A stretch of DNA of 16,093 nt from Bacillota bacterium. GTDB taxonomy: Bacteria; Bacillota; Clostridia; Peptostreptococcales; Anaerovoracaceae. Positions 7,170 to 15,042 of the stretch are shown here, piece after piece. The translations under genes were made by a program, and so were the position numbers. The notes under the pieces were generated by a model that had not been told where the DNA came from, ran no database searches, and saw only the letters and a program-made list of their open reading frames with translations. Location: NCBI GenBank assembly GCA_016302545.1, contig JAEDNK010000030.1:1-16093 (forward strand), written 5' to 3'. How positions within the stretch are numbered: position 1 is the first letter of the stretch; each line of letters begins with the position of its first letter.

Positions 7170-7201
7170 AAAATAGGACAGTCATAAGACTGTCCTATTT
7201 T
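7170..7201 (-). terminator. Intrinsic terminator of tRNA-Lys
   Basis: A perfect 14-base-pair stem (7170-7183 with 7188-7201) with a 4-base loop. On the minus strand it is followed by TTTTGTTTTTTG. It starts three bases beyond the CCA end of the tRNA. The symmetric stem could also stop transcription coming from the left. Confidence 0.9.
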
Positions 7202-7204
7202 CTT

Positions 7205-7280
7205 TGGTGCATCTTCAGGGGTTCGAACCCTGGACACCCTGATTAAGAGTCAGGTGCTCTGCCAGCTGAGCTAAAGATGC
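7205..7280 (-). tRNA. tRNA-Lys (anticodon CUU)
   Basis: All arms fold on the minus strand. Acceptor is GCATCTT/AAGATGC with discriminator A and encoded CCA (7207-7205). The D-arm is GCTC/GAGC. The anticodon stem CCTGA/TCAGG has loop CTCTTAA and anticodon CTT. The T-arm is CAGGG-TTCGAAC-CCCTG. Length is 73 nt plus CCA. CUU reads the AAG lysine codon. Confidence 0.97.
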
Positions 7281-7302
7281 ACATTTCATTGGCACATTTG
7301 AC

Positions 7303-7331
7303 ATGTTAACATTTTTGACGGCGGATGTCAA
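7303..7331 (-). promoter_or_regulatory. Promoter of tRNA-Lys
   Basis: On the minus strand a perfect TTGACA (7331-7326), 17 bases, TAACAT (7308-7303), placing the start of transcription roughly 15 bases before the mature tRNA 5' end. Confidence 0.75.
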
Positions 7332-7346
7332 CAAGAAAATTTGTTG

Positions 7347-7370
7347 TTTTTCAATTTTTCAATTTTTCAC
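7347..7370. repeat. Three tandem 8-base AT-rich repeats
   Basis: TTTTTCAA, TTTTTCAA, TTTTTCAC in direct succession, followed by an A-run and TGAAAAA that can pair with the last copy. The stretch lies between the divergent promoters of tRNA-Lys and the small gene at 7455. It may act as curved or UP-element DNA. Confidence 0.6.
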
Positions 7371-7402
7371 AAAAAAATGAAAAAATAAAACCTCATTTTA
7401 CC

Positions 7403-7408
7403 TATAAT
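7403..7408 (+). promoter_or_regulatory. Likely -10 element for the small Lys/Asn/Gln-rich gene
   Basis: A perfect TATAAT lies about 45 bases before the ATG at 7455. No good -35 hexamer is present at 16-18 bases upstream (poly-A there), so another sigma factor or an upstream A-tract effect is possible. Confidence 0.45.
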
Positions 7409-7454
7409 ACTTTGCCCCGTGAAGCGCACAATATTACATGAGGAGGGATTGAAA

Positions 7455-7625
7455 ATGAAAGAAACAAACCGTATTAAGTCTGCTAATAAGCAGTCAAATA
7501 AAAATACCGACGAAAGGTATAACAACAGCAACTGCACGGATTGCACAGATGAGTACAATCAGAAAAATCAGAAAAGCCAGAAAAACCAAAAAAATCAGAG
7601 AAGCGAAAGCAATGAAAGATATTAA
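7455..7625 (+). CDS. Small hydrophilic Lys/Asn/Gln-rich protein of unknown function
   Basis: 56 residues from the ATG at 7455, preceded by AGGAGGG (7441-7447) at ideal spacing. An upstream in-frame GTG at 7419 has no such site and is not favoured. The product has no hydrophobic segment. It is dominated by N, K, Q, S, E and D, carries one CTDC (C27, C30) and ends in repeated QKN/QKS triplets (36-48). The isolated position, strong ribosome site and dedicated terminator argue for a real gene. Similar tiny N/K/Q-rich proteins with a few cysteines occur in spore-forming clostridia, so a spore-associated role is a guess only. Confidence 0.75.
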   Translation: MKETNRIKSANKQSNKNTDERYNNSNCTDCTDEYNQKNQKSQKNQKNQRSESNERY

Positions 7626-7650
7626 GTTATCGCTAAGGTATCAGAAAAGG

Positions 7651-7672
7651 GACGGCATAGCCGTCTTTTTTC
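7651..7672 (+). terminator. Intrinsic terminator of the small gene
   Basis: GACGGC-ATA-GCCGTC followed by seven T, 25 bases after the stop codon at 7625. Confidence 0.88.
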
Positions 7673-7716
7673 TTTGCAGGCTCAGGGGAATATGGCTTTA
7701 GGGGCATAGTTTTCCT

Positions 7717-7745
7717 TTGCAATTAGGTCTGTTTTGTTATATAAT
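7717..7745 (+). promoter_or_regulatory. Strong promoter of the five-gene operon
   Basis: TTGCAA (7717-7722), 17 bases, TATAAT (7740-7745). Transcription should begin near 7752, which rules out translation from the upstream TTG at 7734 and fixes the first gene's start at the GTG at 7797. Confidence 0.82.
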
Positions 7746-7796
7746 ATTATAAGTTGTACATTTATGCAGGATGTTGTTATATCAGGAGAGAAAAAA

Positions 7797-8402
7797 GTGA
7801 AGGATTTTCTGAATACAATTGAAGAGCTTTGCGGCGAAAATTACATATGGGTGTTGACAGGTGCAGTAGTTTTGGCAGTATTAATTATTGCTGCTGCAGC
7901 CGGCGCAGCCATTAAAGCCTTTCGCCGAAAAAAAACAGACAGCGTCGGAACGACCGATACAGACAGAGAATACTTTCTTGAGGGAGAATACGATGAGCTG
8001 CTTAAACAAAGAGCCTCAGATGCTTCCAGTGCACCCGACACATCCGATACATCCCACGCAGTCGGCATATCGGAGCGCTGCGAATCGGAGGAGTATGCGC
8101 CGGAAAATGAGTTTGAGTCGCTGAGCGAACAGCCTGTCTGCATAAACATTAATATAGAGCGCGGTCAGGTGAAAATAGATTATGGTGATGACCGGAAGGT
8201 TTCATGCAGCGTAGAAACGGAGCGTGGAAAGCCTGAAGAAGCGGAAGCGCAGACGGATACTGCCGGACGGGAGATAGTGATGGAAAAAATCAATCTGATA
8301 AAAGGCGTGCCGTCCAGAAAGTTCGGTCCCGGCAACCTGAACACAGGAAGGTCGGGGAGAGTTTACACAGAAGAGGAGCTCCGCCGACAGATTAAGGAAT
8401 GA
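7797..8402 (+). CDS. Single-span acidic membrane protein of unknown function
   Basis: 201 residues from a GTG start with AGGAGAG (7784-7790) seven bases upstream. One membrane helix near residues 17-39 is followed by a basic FRRKK stop, so the remaining 160 residues should be cytosolic (N-out). The middle is acidic, Ser/Asp-rich and probably disordered. The C-terminal 27 residues (175-201) form a compact block around KFGPGNLNTGRSGRVYTEEEL, which looks like a conserved motif rather than linker. I do not recognise a named family. It is first in the operon, 47 bases before the zinc-ribbon gene with no terminator between, so a shared role with that protein is plausible. Confidence 0.8.
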   Translation: MKDFLNTIEELCGENYIWVLTGAVVLAVLIIAAAAGAAIKAFRRKKTDSVGTTDTDREYFLEGEYDELLKQRASDASSAPDTSDTSHAVGISERCESEEYAPENEFESLSEQPVCININIERGQVKIDYGDDRKVSCSVETERGKPEEAEAQTDTAGREIVMEKINLIKGVPSRKFGPGNLNTGRSGRVYTEEELRRQIKE

Positions 8403-8424
8403 TAGATTCATTAAAAAACCATTG

Positions 8425-8448
8425 ACGGAGGCAAAAACGGAGGCAAAA
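8425..8448 (+). repeat. Tandem 12-base duplication carrying two ribosome binding sites
   Basis: ACGGAGGCAAAA occurs twice in direct succession (8425-8436, 8437-8448) immediately before the ATG at 8450. Only the second GGAGG is at the optimal distance (six bases); the first lies 18 bases upstream. Confidence 0.85.
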
Positions 8449-8449
8449 G

Positions 8450-10180
8450 ATGTTTTGTACAAAATGCGGAAAAGAACTGTATGAGGGCGATAGATTCTGC
8501 GCTCACTGTGGGGCGGCTGTAAGAGAACCCAAGCATGCCGGATATGAGGATGTAGTTTTTAACCCACCTTTTAAGCTCGAGGCGGAAAAAAGAACTGAGG
8601 AAATTTTGAAGGCTGCCGAAAGTCCTAAGACCTCGGCAGGCAGCAGGCAGACGGTGTCCTTTGATTGGAATTTGGAAGGGTTTCCGTCCTCCCAGCCGAG
8701 AAAGACAGAGGCGGTGGACTTTAACTGGGACAGCGTGTTGGAAAAGCGAAGAAATGTCAGGGAAGTATCCGTTGAAAAAATTGAACCGGAACCTGAAAAT
8801 GAGCCTATGCTTCCAGGAGAGTCTGAACCTTTGCCTGAATTCGCAGAGCAGTCTTACGCACAGGAAACGGATTTTGAGGAGCCTGCCCTTTCAATCGAGG
8901 AGCTGGAAAAAGAATTGTTTGGAATAGCGGACGAGGAGCAAGGAAGCAAAGGAGACATTGAGCACACCATTGTAGCCGAAGCGGGCACATGGAATAAGAA
9001 TGCAGCAGACCGAGTATCAGGCGAAATCCCTTCGCATGCCCCTATGGGAGACGAAAGGTTTTATACATATAATCAGAAGTTTGACGCTTTTCAGGAGCTT
9101 CTGGACAAGGAACGAGAAAGACTTAAAGGTTTAGAGGAATTAAAGCATGAGGAACTAAAGTCTGAGGAACCAAATCCTGAGGAATCAATTCATGAGGAAC
9201 TGAAACCTTTGGAGCTGGTGTCCGTAGCAGCGCCTGCTGCGACAATGACCGTTGATTTAAGCGGGGATGATAGGACGAGCAGTAAGGCAGACCCGGGGGA
9301 GGGAAATCCCGAAGGGGAAGGCTCCGAAGCTTCTAAAACTTCTGAAACTTCCCCCAGTTCTCCCAGTAAAAGCAAGCTCAGGTATTCGGACGTCTTTCCC
9401 AGGAGCCTTGTTAACGATGACGGTACTGGCCCTGATGATTCTGCTGAAACCGACGAGGAAGTAAAAAGGGAAATCAAACCTTTGGCAGATATATACGATG
9501 CTTCCGAGGATGAGGAAGAGCCGAAGAAGCTGCATACTCTTGCTAAAGTGATAATAGCGCTTCTGATAATACTCATAATTGTTGAAGGCAGTATCTTAGC
9601 TATAAAATTCATTGCACCGGACAGTAAGATTTCCTTATGGGCAAACGATATGATGCTTAAGGCTGTAAATTTCCTGACGGGAGATGACGGAGAAAAGACG
9701 GGTGCGCAGGACGATACGACGCAGTCTTCGGACAACGAAAAGGAAGTATATATGTCCGGATTGGTGGAAAGCGCTTCTAAGGATATGAAGACTATCGGTG
9801 AGGCCGTTTTTGCACCGGAGCTGAAATACAACATGCTGAAGGATTATGGTTTTGAGGAAATATCCGAGGCAGAAAGCTTTGTGGACGCCGACTGGCAGGA
9901 GGATGCGGAAGGCAATGGGATAACCTACGGTCGGAAGCTTGCCGAAGCTCTGATTAACTTCTATGACGGCTGGCAAAGCTCTAACACGGACGAGAGTCTG
10001 GTTGGTATAAACAAGCTGGAAATCGGAGAAATCAGGACAGGCAAAGAAGGCTTTTACGCCCTTTGCAGAGTGACCTATGCCGCCTCGGACGGCAAGGATG
10101 TCGTAAAATATCAGACCGTTTTTTTGAAAATTTCCGGAAATAATATGGTAATAAATGAAATTAAGGAGGATAAATTATAA
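8450..10180 (+). CDS. Zinc-ribbon, long disordered region, single membrane span and extracellular domain protein
   Basis: 576 residues. The N-terminus is a zinc ribbon with C3-x2-C6 and C17-x2-C20, of the type common at the start of clostridial membrane proteins. Residues 30-360 are highly acidic and Pro/Ser-rich, without membrane segments. They include a duplicated V-x-F-[DN]-W-[ND] motif (69-74 and 89-94) and a five-copy pentapeptide repeat based on EELKx (229-253). A membrane helix lies at about 365-386. The last 190 residues, presumably outside, have alternating strands and helices near the end (from VGINKLEIG) that could be an NTF2-like or similar small fold, but this is not established. 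The orientation is zinc ribbon inside, C-terminal domain outside. The stop overlaps the start of the UPF0182 gene by one base (TAATG), indicating translational coupling and perhaps physical partnership. Function unknown. Confidence 0.88.
   Translation: MFCTKCGKELYEGDRFCAHCGAAVREPKHAGYEDVVFNPPFKLEAEKRTEEILKAAESPKTSAGSRQTVSFDWNLEGFPSSQPRKTEAVDFNWDSVLEKRRNVREVSVEKIEPEPENEPMLPGESEPLPEFAEQSYAQETDFEEPALSIEELEKELFGIADEEQGSKGDIEHTIVAEAGTWNKNAADRVSGEIPSHAPMGDERFYTYNQKFDAFQELLDKERERLKGLEELKHEELKSEEPNPEESIHEELKPLELVSVAAPAATMTVDLSGDDRTSSKADPGEGNPEGEGSEASKTSETSPSSPSKSKLRYSDVFPRSLVNDDGTGPDDSAETDEEVKREIKPLADIYDASEDEEEPKKLHTLAKVIIALLIILIIVEGSILAIKFIAPDSKISLWANDMMLKAVNFLTGDDGEKTGAQDDTTQSSDNEKEVYMSGLVESASKDMKTIGEAVFAPELKYNMLKDYGFEEISEAESFVDADWQEDAEGNGITYGRKLAEALINFYDGWQSSNTDESLVGINKLEIGEIRTGKEGFYALCRVTYAASDGKDVVKYQTVFLKISGNNMVINEIKEDKL
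9134..9208 (+). repeat. Five in-frame 15-base repeats in the zinc-ribbon gene
   Basis: Consecutive 15-base units start at 9134, 9149, 9164, 9179 and 9194, each beginning GAGGAA and encoding EELKH, EELKS, EEPNP, EESIH, EELKP. The in-frame period means copy number can change without a frameshift. Confidence 0.8.
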
Positions 10181-13074
10181 TGGATGGAAAAGCAAAGTTT
10201 GAGCGCAAAATCAGCATAATACTGATGTGCATCATTCTGGTACTGGTTCTGTTCTTGGCGATGATACAGTTCATTACCGACTTCATGTGGTTTAAGGAAA
10301 TGGGGTACACAGATGTATTCTTTAAACAGCTTGTGACTCAGCTTACCGTCGGATTGCCGACATTTATTGTGGTGGCTGCGTTGGTGCAGGTTTATCTTAC
10401 CCACTTAAGAAAGACTTATTTTGCCAAAATTGCTTCATCTGAAGAGACAAATATGAAAGGGCTCAAGAGTACAACCCTTGTTCTGGCAGTGGTTTTTGGT
10501 GCAATCGCCACGTTTATGGCAGTAAGCCAGCTGTGGTTTGAAATTTTAAAATTTGCTAACAGCACCGGCTTTGAACTGGCAGACCCTTTGTTTAAAATTG
10601 ATATCTCGTTCTATATTTTCAAGCTGGAATTCTTGAAACAGCTGAACGAAATTCTCATCGGTGTAATAATCGGCTTCGTTGCTCTTACGGTTATCTACTA
10701 CATAGTGCTCATGACAGTGAGAACTCCGGATGTGTTTAAGGAGGAAGCTCCGCAGACTGAGGAGGCAGGAGAGGCCGACGGGGAAAGATACACTGCAGGC
10801 GCTAATCCTTTCGGAGGCGGTCAGCAGGGTCCGGGCAGTGCCAACGATCCTTTCTCCAAGTTTGCACAAGCCTTTGGAGGCAAAGCCTTCCAGCAGAGAC
10901 CTGTAAGACCTAAGAAGCAGTTTGACGATAATAACTTCAAGCAGCTTTTGAAAATTGCATCAGGAAAGATTTCCGTGCTCGGCTTTATTTTCTTCATAAT
11001 GCTGGGCGTAAACTTCTTCCTTCGCCAGTTTGACCTGCTGCACGCACATACGGGGGCGGTTTACGGCGCAGGCTATACGGATGTTAATGTGACCCTTTGG
11101 ATGTTGAGAATTCTCTGCGTTCTGTCTGTGCTTTCGGCGATAATGTTCGTGGTTCACATGAAAAAGAAAAATTACAAGAAGCTGTTTTCCCTTCCTGTGC
11201 TGATGATAATCATCGGTCTTGTAGGTTCAGGCTCGGCATACCTCATCCAGAATTTCGTGGTATCTCCTGACGAAATCAACAAGGAAAGCGAATATCTGGC
11301 GAGAAATATCGAGTACACCCAGTACGCGTATCAGCTTGACGACGTGGACGTGAAGCCTTTTGCCGCGGATAACACACTTACATACAAGGACATCAACGAA
11401 AACACGGAGACAATAAACAACATCCGTGTAAACGATTTCGACCCTGCTCAGCAGTTCTACAACCAGACTCAGAGTATCCGTCAGTACTACACCTTCAACG
11501 ATGTGGACGTAGACAGATACATGATTAACGGAAAGTATACTCAGACCTTCCTCACAGCGAGAGAAATTGACGAGAGCAAGCGCGGAAACGATTCATGGCT
11601 CAACAGCCATATCAAGTACACCCACGGCTACGGCGTCGCTCTTTCCAGAGTAGACAAGGTGACCGCCAGCGGGCAGCCGGATGTGCTTATCGGAAACATT
11701 CCGCCGGTATCCGAGGTGGAGGAAATCCAGATTGACAGACCGGAGATTTACTTCGGAGAGCTTTCAAACGACTATATAATAGTAGGAACAAACGAAAAAG
11801 AATTCGACTATCCTGACGGCGACAGCAACAAGTACACTATGTACGAGGGCGACGCGGGGATTAAGATGAATTTCCTGAACAGAGTGCTTTTCTCAATCAG
11901 AGAGGGAAGCCTTAAGATGTTCACTTCATCTAATATCGACAGCAGCTCCAAGATTATAATCAACAGAAACGTAATGGATAGGGTGAGAACCATAATGCCG
12001 TATCTGGACTACGAGGATGACCCTTACATGGTAACTGTTGACGGTAAGCTTTACTGGATGATCGACGCATATACTTCCAGCGCATATTATCCGTATTCAG
12101 AGGCATACGGAGAAAATAACACGAACTATATCAGAAACTCCGTAAAGGTTGTGGTAGACGCATATAACGGAGATGTTGATTTCTACATTGTAGATGAAAA
12201 GGACCCTATCGCTGCTACCTTTGCGAAGATTTATCCTACTCTGTTCAAGAGCTTTGACCAGATGCCTGAGGGCCTTAAGGCTCACATCAGATATCCTAAT
12301 TATCTGTTCCAGATACAGGCAAGCGTATACGGCAAGTATCACATGGAAGACGTAAACGTATTCTATCAGAAAGAGGACGTTTGGGATATCGCTTCCGAAA
12401 TCTACGGCATGGAAAAGCAGCAGATGAGTCCTAACTACTATATTGCCAAGCTTCCGGGCGAGGAAAAGGCTGAGTTCTTCAACTCCATTCCTTTTACTCC
12501 TAAGTCCAAGCAGAACATGACGGCACTTATGGTGGCGAGAAACGACGGAGATAATTACGGCGAGCTGGTGCTTTATCAGTTCCCTAAATCAAGAACCATC
12601 TACGGTCCTGAGCAGATAGAAGCTCAGATTGACCAGAATACGGAAATTTCAAAGGAATTCTCCTTGTGGAACTCATCCGGAACTAAGTACAGAAGAGGCA
12701 ACATGTTTATCATTCCGATAAACACCTCCGTACTATATGTGGAACCGGTATATCTGGAGGCACAGAATTCATCCATTCCGGAAGTCAAGAGAATCATCAT
12801 GGCTTACGATGATGAAATAGCTTATGAGGAGACCTTGGCAGAGTGTCTTGTATCACTCTTCGGCGACGGAGCTGAGGAGGGGGTAAGCGGGTCGGGAACC
12901 GGCCAGCCTTCACAGGGAGGAGAAAACAGTTCATCTGAGATGTCTCAGTCAGAGCTTATCGCAGCCGCTCAGGCAGCATACGAAAATGCAATAGAGGCTC
13001 AGAAGAAGGGCGACTGGGCAGGCTACGGCAAGTATATGAATGAATTGGAGAAATATCTGAATAAACTTGCATAA
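10180..13074 (+). CDS. UPF0182 family integral membrane protein (COG1615)
   Basis: 964 residues, the usual size for this family of unknown function found in Firmicutes, Actinobacteria and others. Seven predicted membrane helices lie at about 11-32, 52-73, 98-118, 158-180, 264-284, 305-327 and 338-361, followed by a large soluble domain of about 540 residues. Family-typical blocks include ADPLFKIDISFYIF (134-147) and the closing helix pair IEAQKKGDWAGYGKY. The loop between helices 4 and 5 (about 181-255) has a Gly/Gln/Pro-rich insertion. Near the C-terminus there is a Ser/Gly/Gln linker before the last helical segment. The SD AAGGAGG lies inside the end of the preceding gene, and the ATG overlaps that gene's stop by one base. 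The family assignment is firm; the biochemical role is not known. Confidence 0.95.
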   Translation: MDGKAKFERKISIILMCIILVLVLFLAMIQFITDFMWFKEMGYTDVFFKQLVTQLTVGLPTFIVVAALVQVYLTHLRKTYFAKIASSEETNMKGLKSTTLVLAVVFGAIATFMAVSQLWFEILKFANSTGFELADPLFKIDISFYIFKLEFLKQLNEILIGVIIGFVALTVIYYIVLMTVRTPDVFKEEAPQTEEAGEADGERYTAGANPFGGGQQGPGSANDPFSKFAQAFGGKAFQQRPVRPKKQFDDNNFKQLLKIASGKISVLGFIFFIMLGVNFFLRQFDLLHAHTGAVYGAGYTDVNVTLWMLRILCVLSVLSAIMFVVHMKKKNYKKLFSLPVLMIIIGLVGSGSAYLIQNFVVSPDEINKESEYLARNIEYTQYAYQLDDVDVKPFAADNTLTYKDINENTETINNIRVNDFDPAQQFYNQTQSIRQYYTFNDVDVDRYMINGKYTQTFLTAREIDESKRGNDSWLNSHIKYTHGYGVALSRVDKVTASGQPDVLIGNIPPVSEVEEIQIDRPEIYFGELSNDYIIVGTNEKEFDYPDGDSNKYTMYEGDAGIKMNFLNRVLFSIREGSLKMFTSSNIDSSSKIIINRNVMDRVRTIMPYLDYEDDPYMVTVDGKLYWMIDAYTSSAYYPYSEAYGENNTNYIRNSVKVVVDAYNGDVDFYIVDEKDPIAATFAKIYPTLFKSFDQMPEGLKAHIRYPNYLFQIQASVYGKYHMEDVNVFYQKEDVWDIASEIYGMEKQQMSPNYYIAKLPGEEKAEFFNSIPFTPKSKQNMTALMVARNDGDNYGELVLYQFPKSRTIYGPEQIEAQIDQNTEISKEFSLWNSSGTKYRRGNMFIIPINTSVLYVEPVYLEAQNSSIPEVKRIIMAYDDEIAYEETLAECLVSLFGDGAEEGVSGSGTGQPSQGGENSSSEMSQSELIAAAQAAYENAIEAQKKGDWAGYGKYMNELEKYLNKLA

Positions 13075-13092
13075 TAAAAAAGGAGGTAAAGT

Positions 13093-15009
13093 ATGCTGGA
13101 GCTTAACTTAGAAAAAATGCTTTTTAATATTCCCGCTGATGCTCACGAGAAGTCAGATCTCATCAGAATCTTAAAGGATCACCCGGAAGTCCAGTTCGTA
13201 TCCTTTGCGGGGCTGGACATAGCGGGCAATGACACAGATGAGAGAATACCTATAAAGCTTTTTATTGATGATATGGATGATATGCTGGCTCATGGAGTGC
13301 AGACCGACGGTTCCAGTGTAAACCTGCCTAAAATTGCAGAGCTTAACAATGCCAAAGTCGATATGATCCCCGATATGACAGTTAACTGGTATGTGGATTA
13401 CAACTTTGACAACATCGATGCGAAAACGGGGCTGCCGGTGGGAACCCTTCGAATCCCTGCCTTTCTGGTTCACAACGATACTGATGAGGTCGGTTCCAGA
13501 GTGATTCTCCGGGACGCTATCAGGAAATTTGAAAACGACCTGATGGAGCTGCTCAAGGCTCACCCTTATGTGTTTGAGTACATAGAAGGGGCAGAAAGCG
13601 CAGATGATATTGAAGAAATCAGGATTACCAGCGCTACAGAGCTCGAATTCTGGGTAAGAACACCGGATGACAAGGCCGACAGAGAGCAGCTTTCCACCTC
13701 ACAGGAGCTGAAGGAGCAGTACTGGAAGAGAACCTACGGGCCTGTAAGAACTGCTCTGGAAAAGACCATAGAAATACTTGACTACTACGGACTGGAAATG
13801 GAAATGGGTCATAAGGAGGTAGGCGGTGTTAAATCGAAGCTTACCAGCAGCGGAAGTCATGACCATATTATGGAGCAGCTTGAAATAGACTGGAAATTCT
13901 CTAACGCAATGCAGGTTGCCGACAACGAAAAACAGGTAAAATATGTAGTAAGAGATGTGTTCAATCAATTCGGACTCAATACCACTTTTATGGCTAAGCC
14001 TATAGAGGGTGTAGCAGGAAGCGGTGAGCACACCCACCTGGGAGTATCGGCAAAGCTAAAGAACGGCAAGCTTGTAAACCTGTTTGCTCCGCCTGTTTTT
14101 GAAGAGGAATTTATGACGCCAATAGGCTTCGGAGCTCTCATGGGAATTCTCAAAAACTATGAAGCCATAAATCCTTTCGTAAGCTCAAGCACAGATTCAC
14201 TTAACAGACTGAAGCCGGGCTATGAGGCTCCTGTGTGTATTGTAACCTCTCTGGGTCACAGTGCAGCCGAGCCTTCCAGAAACAGAACAATTCTGGTTGG
14301 ACTGGTGAGAGACAGAAAGAGTCCCATGGCTACCAGATTTGAGTTGAGAGCACCTAACCCTAAGAGCAATACTTATCTGGTGCTTGCAGCCAGCTACATG
14401 GCAATGCTTGACGGAATCAGACATGCCCTTGAAGCGGAGAAAACTCCTAAGGAGCTTGAGGCTTCCCTTTCCAAAAAATACGGTGAGGAGGATTTCTACC
14501 TGGAAAAGAACAGGGAGTACAGAAGCGAAAAGGATGTGTTTGAGGACTACACAGCTGAAGAGAGGAATAAATTCTTTGGTATAGCCCCTGCAACAGTGTG
14601 GCAGAATGTACAGGGCTGGACAGACTATCCTGAAAAGGTGGCAGCAATTTCCGGAGACGGCGTGTTTACGGAGAAATCACTTGAGTCATATAAGACATAC
14701 ATAATTAATGAGTGGAGTACGGAGCTTCATTCCAGAGAAATACATAACTACATGGATAAGGTAAGGGAATGCGTAAAACGCCACGGCGAAGACGCTACAG
14801 ATTACGACCTTGCAAACTGGGAAAAGATAACTGAATTAAAGTACCACCTTGCCAAAGACACTCTGGAAAGAAAATCGCTGCTGAGTCAGGCAAGGGAGGC
14901 ACTGGAAGCAAAGAACTACAGCCTTGCATCTGACCTTCAGATAGAGCTGCAGCAGAAGATGGAAGAACTGCAGAATTTATATTCTACATATAAAAGAAAT
15001 TTATTTTAG
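13093..15009 (+). CDS. Glutamine synthetase, C-terminally extended clostridial form
   Basis: 638 residues, against about 450 for classical GlnA and 700 or more for type III GlnN. Glutamine synthetases make glutamine from glutamate, ammonia and ATP in the cytosol. Catalytic-core signatures are in order: TDGSSV (71-76) in the beta-grasp domain; TELEFW (182-187) with metal-binding glutamates; EMGHKEVGG (237-245); GSGEHTHLG (309-317); SRNRT (395-399); and FELRAPNPKSNTYL (416-429), matching the E-x-R-AP-ANPYL block of the family. About 170 residues after the core are helical and probably coiled-coil, with Glu/Lys/Gln/Leu-rich stretches to the C-terminus. AAAGGAGGT lies nine bases before the ATG, and the gene starts 18 bases after the UPF0182 stop. 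A glnA-like label is reasonable, but this long form is distinct from the GlnRA operon type. No TnrA/GlnR site or leader is seen because it sits inside the operon. Confidence 0.94.
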   Translation: MLELNLEKMLFNIPADAHEKSDLIRILKDHPEVQFVSFAGLDIAGNDTDERIPIKLFIDDMDDMLAHGVQTDGSSVNLPKIAELNNAKVDMIPDMTVNWYVDYNFDNIDAKTGLPVGTLRIPAFLVHNDTDEVGSRVILRDAIRKFENDLMELLKAHPYVFEYIEGAESADDIEEIRITSATELEFWVRTPDDKADREQLSTSQELKEQYWKRTYGPVRTALEKTIEILDYYGLEMEMGHKEVGGVKSKLTSSGSHDHIMEQLEIDWKFSNAMQVADNEKQVKYVVRDVFNQFGLNTTFMAKPIEGVAGSGEHTHLGVSAKLKNGKLVNLFAPPVFEEEFMTPIGFGALMGILKNYEAINPFVSSSTDSLNRLKPGYEAPVCIVTSLGHSAAEPSRNRTILVGLVRDRKSPMATRFELRAPNPKSNTYLVLAASYMAMLDGIRHALEAEKTPKELEASLSKKYGEEDFYLEKNREYRSEKDVFEDYTAEERNKFFGIAPATVWQNVQGWTDYPEKVAAISGDGVFTEKSLESYKTYIINEWSTELHSREIHNYMDKVRECVKRHGEDATDYDLANWEKITELKYHLAKDTLERKSLLSQAREALEAKNYSLASDLQIELQQKMEELQNLYSTYKRNLF

Positions 15010-15042
15010 CAAACGCACAATAACAGAAAAGAGGAAAGAGAA

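Noticed and set aside
6882..7187. Open frames of 60-100 codons in both directions between the hydrolase and the tRNA
   Set aside because: They overlap each other, lack ribosome sites at usable spacing, and extend into tRNA-like or terminator sequence.
7734..7796. Longer N-terminus for the first operon gene starting at a TTG at 7734
   Set aside because: It overlaps the -10 element (7740-7745) and would begin before the transcript does. The GTG at 7797 has a well-placed AGGAGAG.
9190..9834. 214-codon minus-strand open frame
   Set aside because: Antisense shadow of the acidic, serine-rich part of the zinc-ribbon gene. No ribosome site, and composition is a mirror of the real gene.
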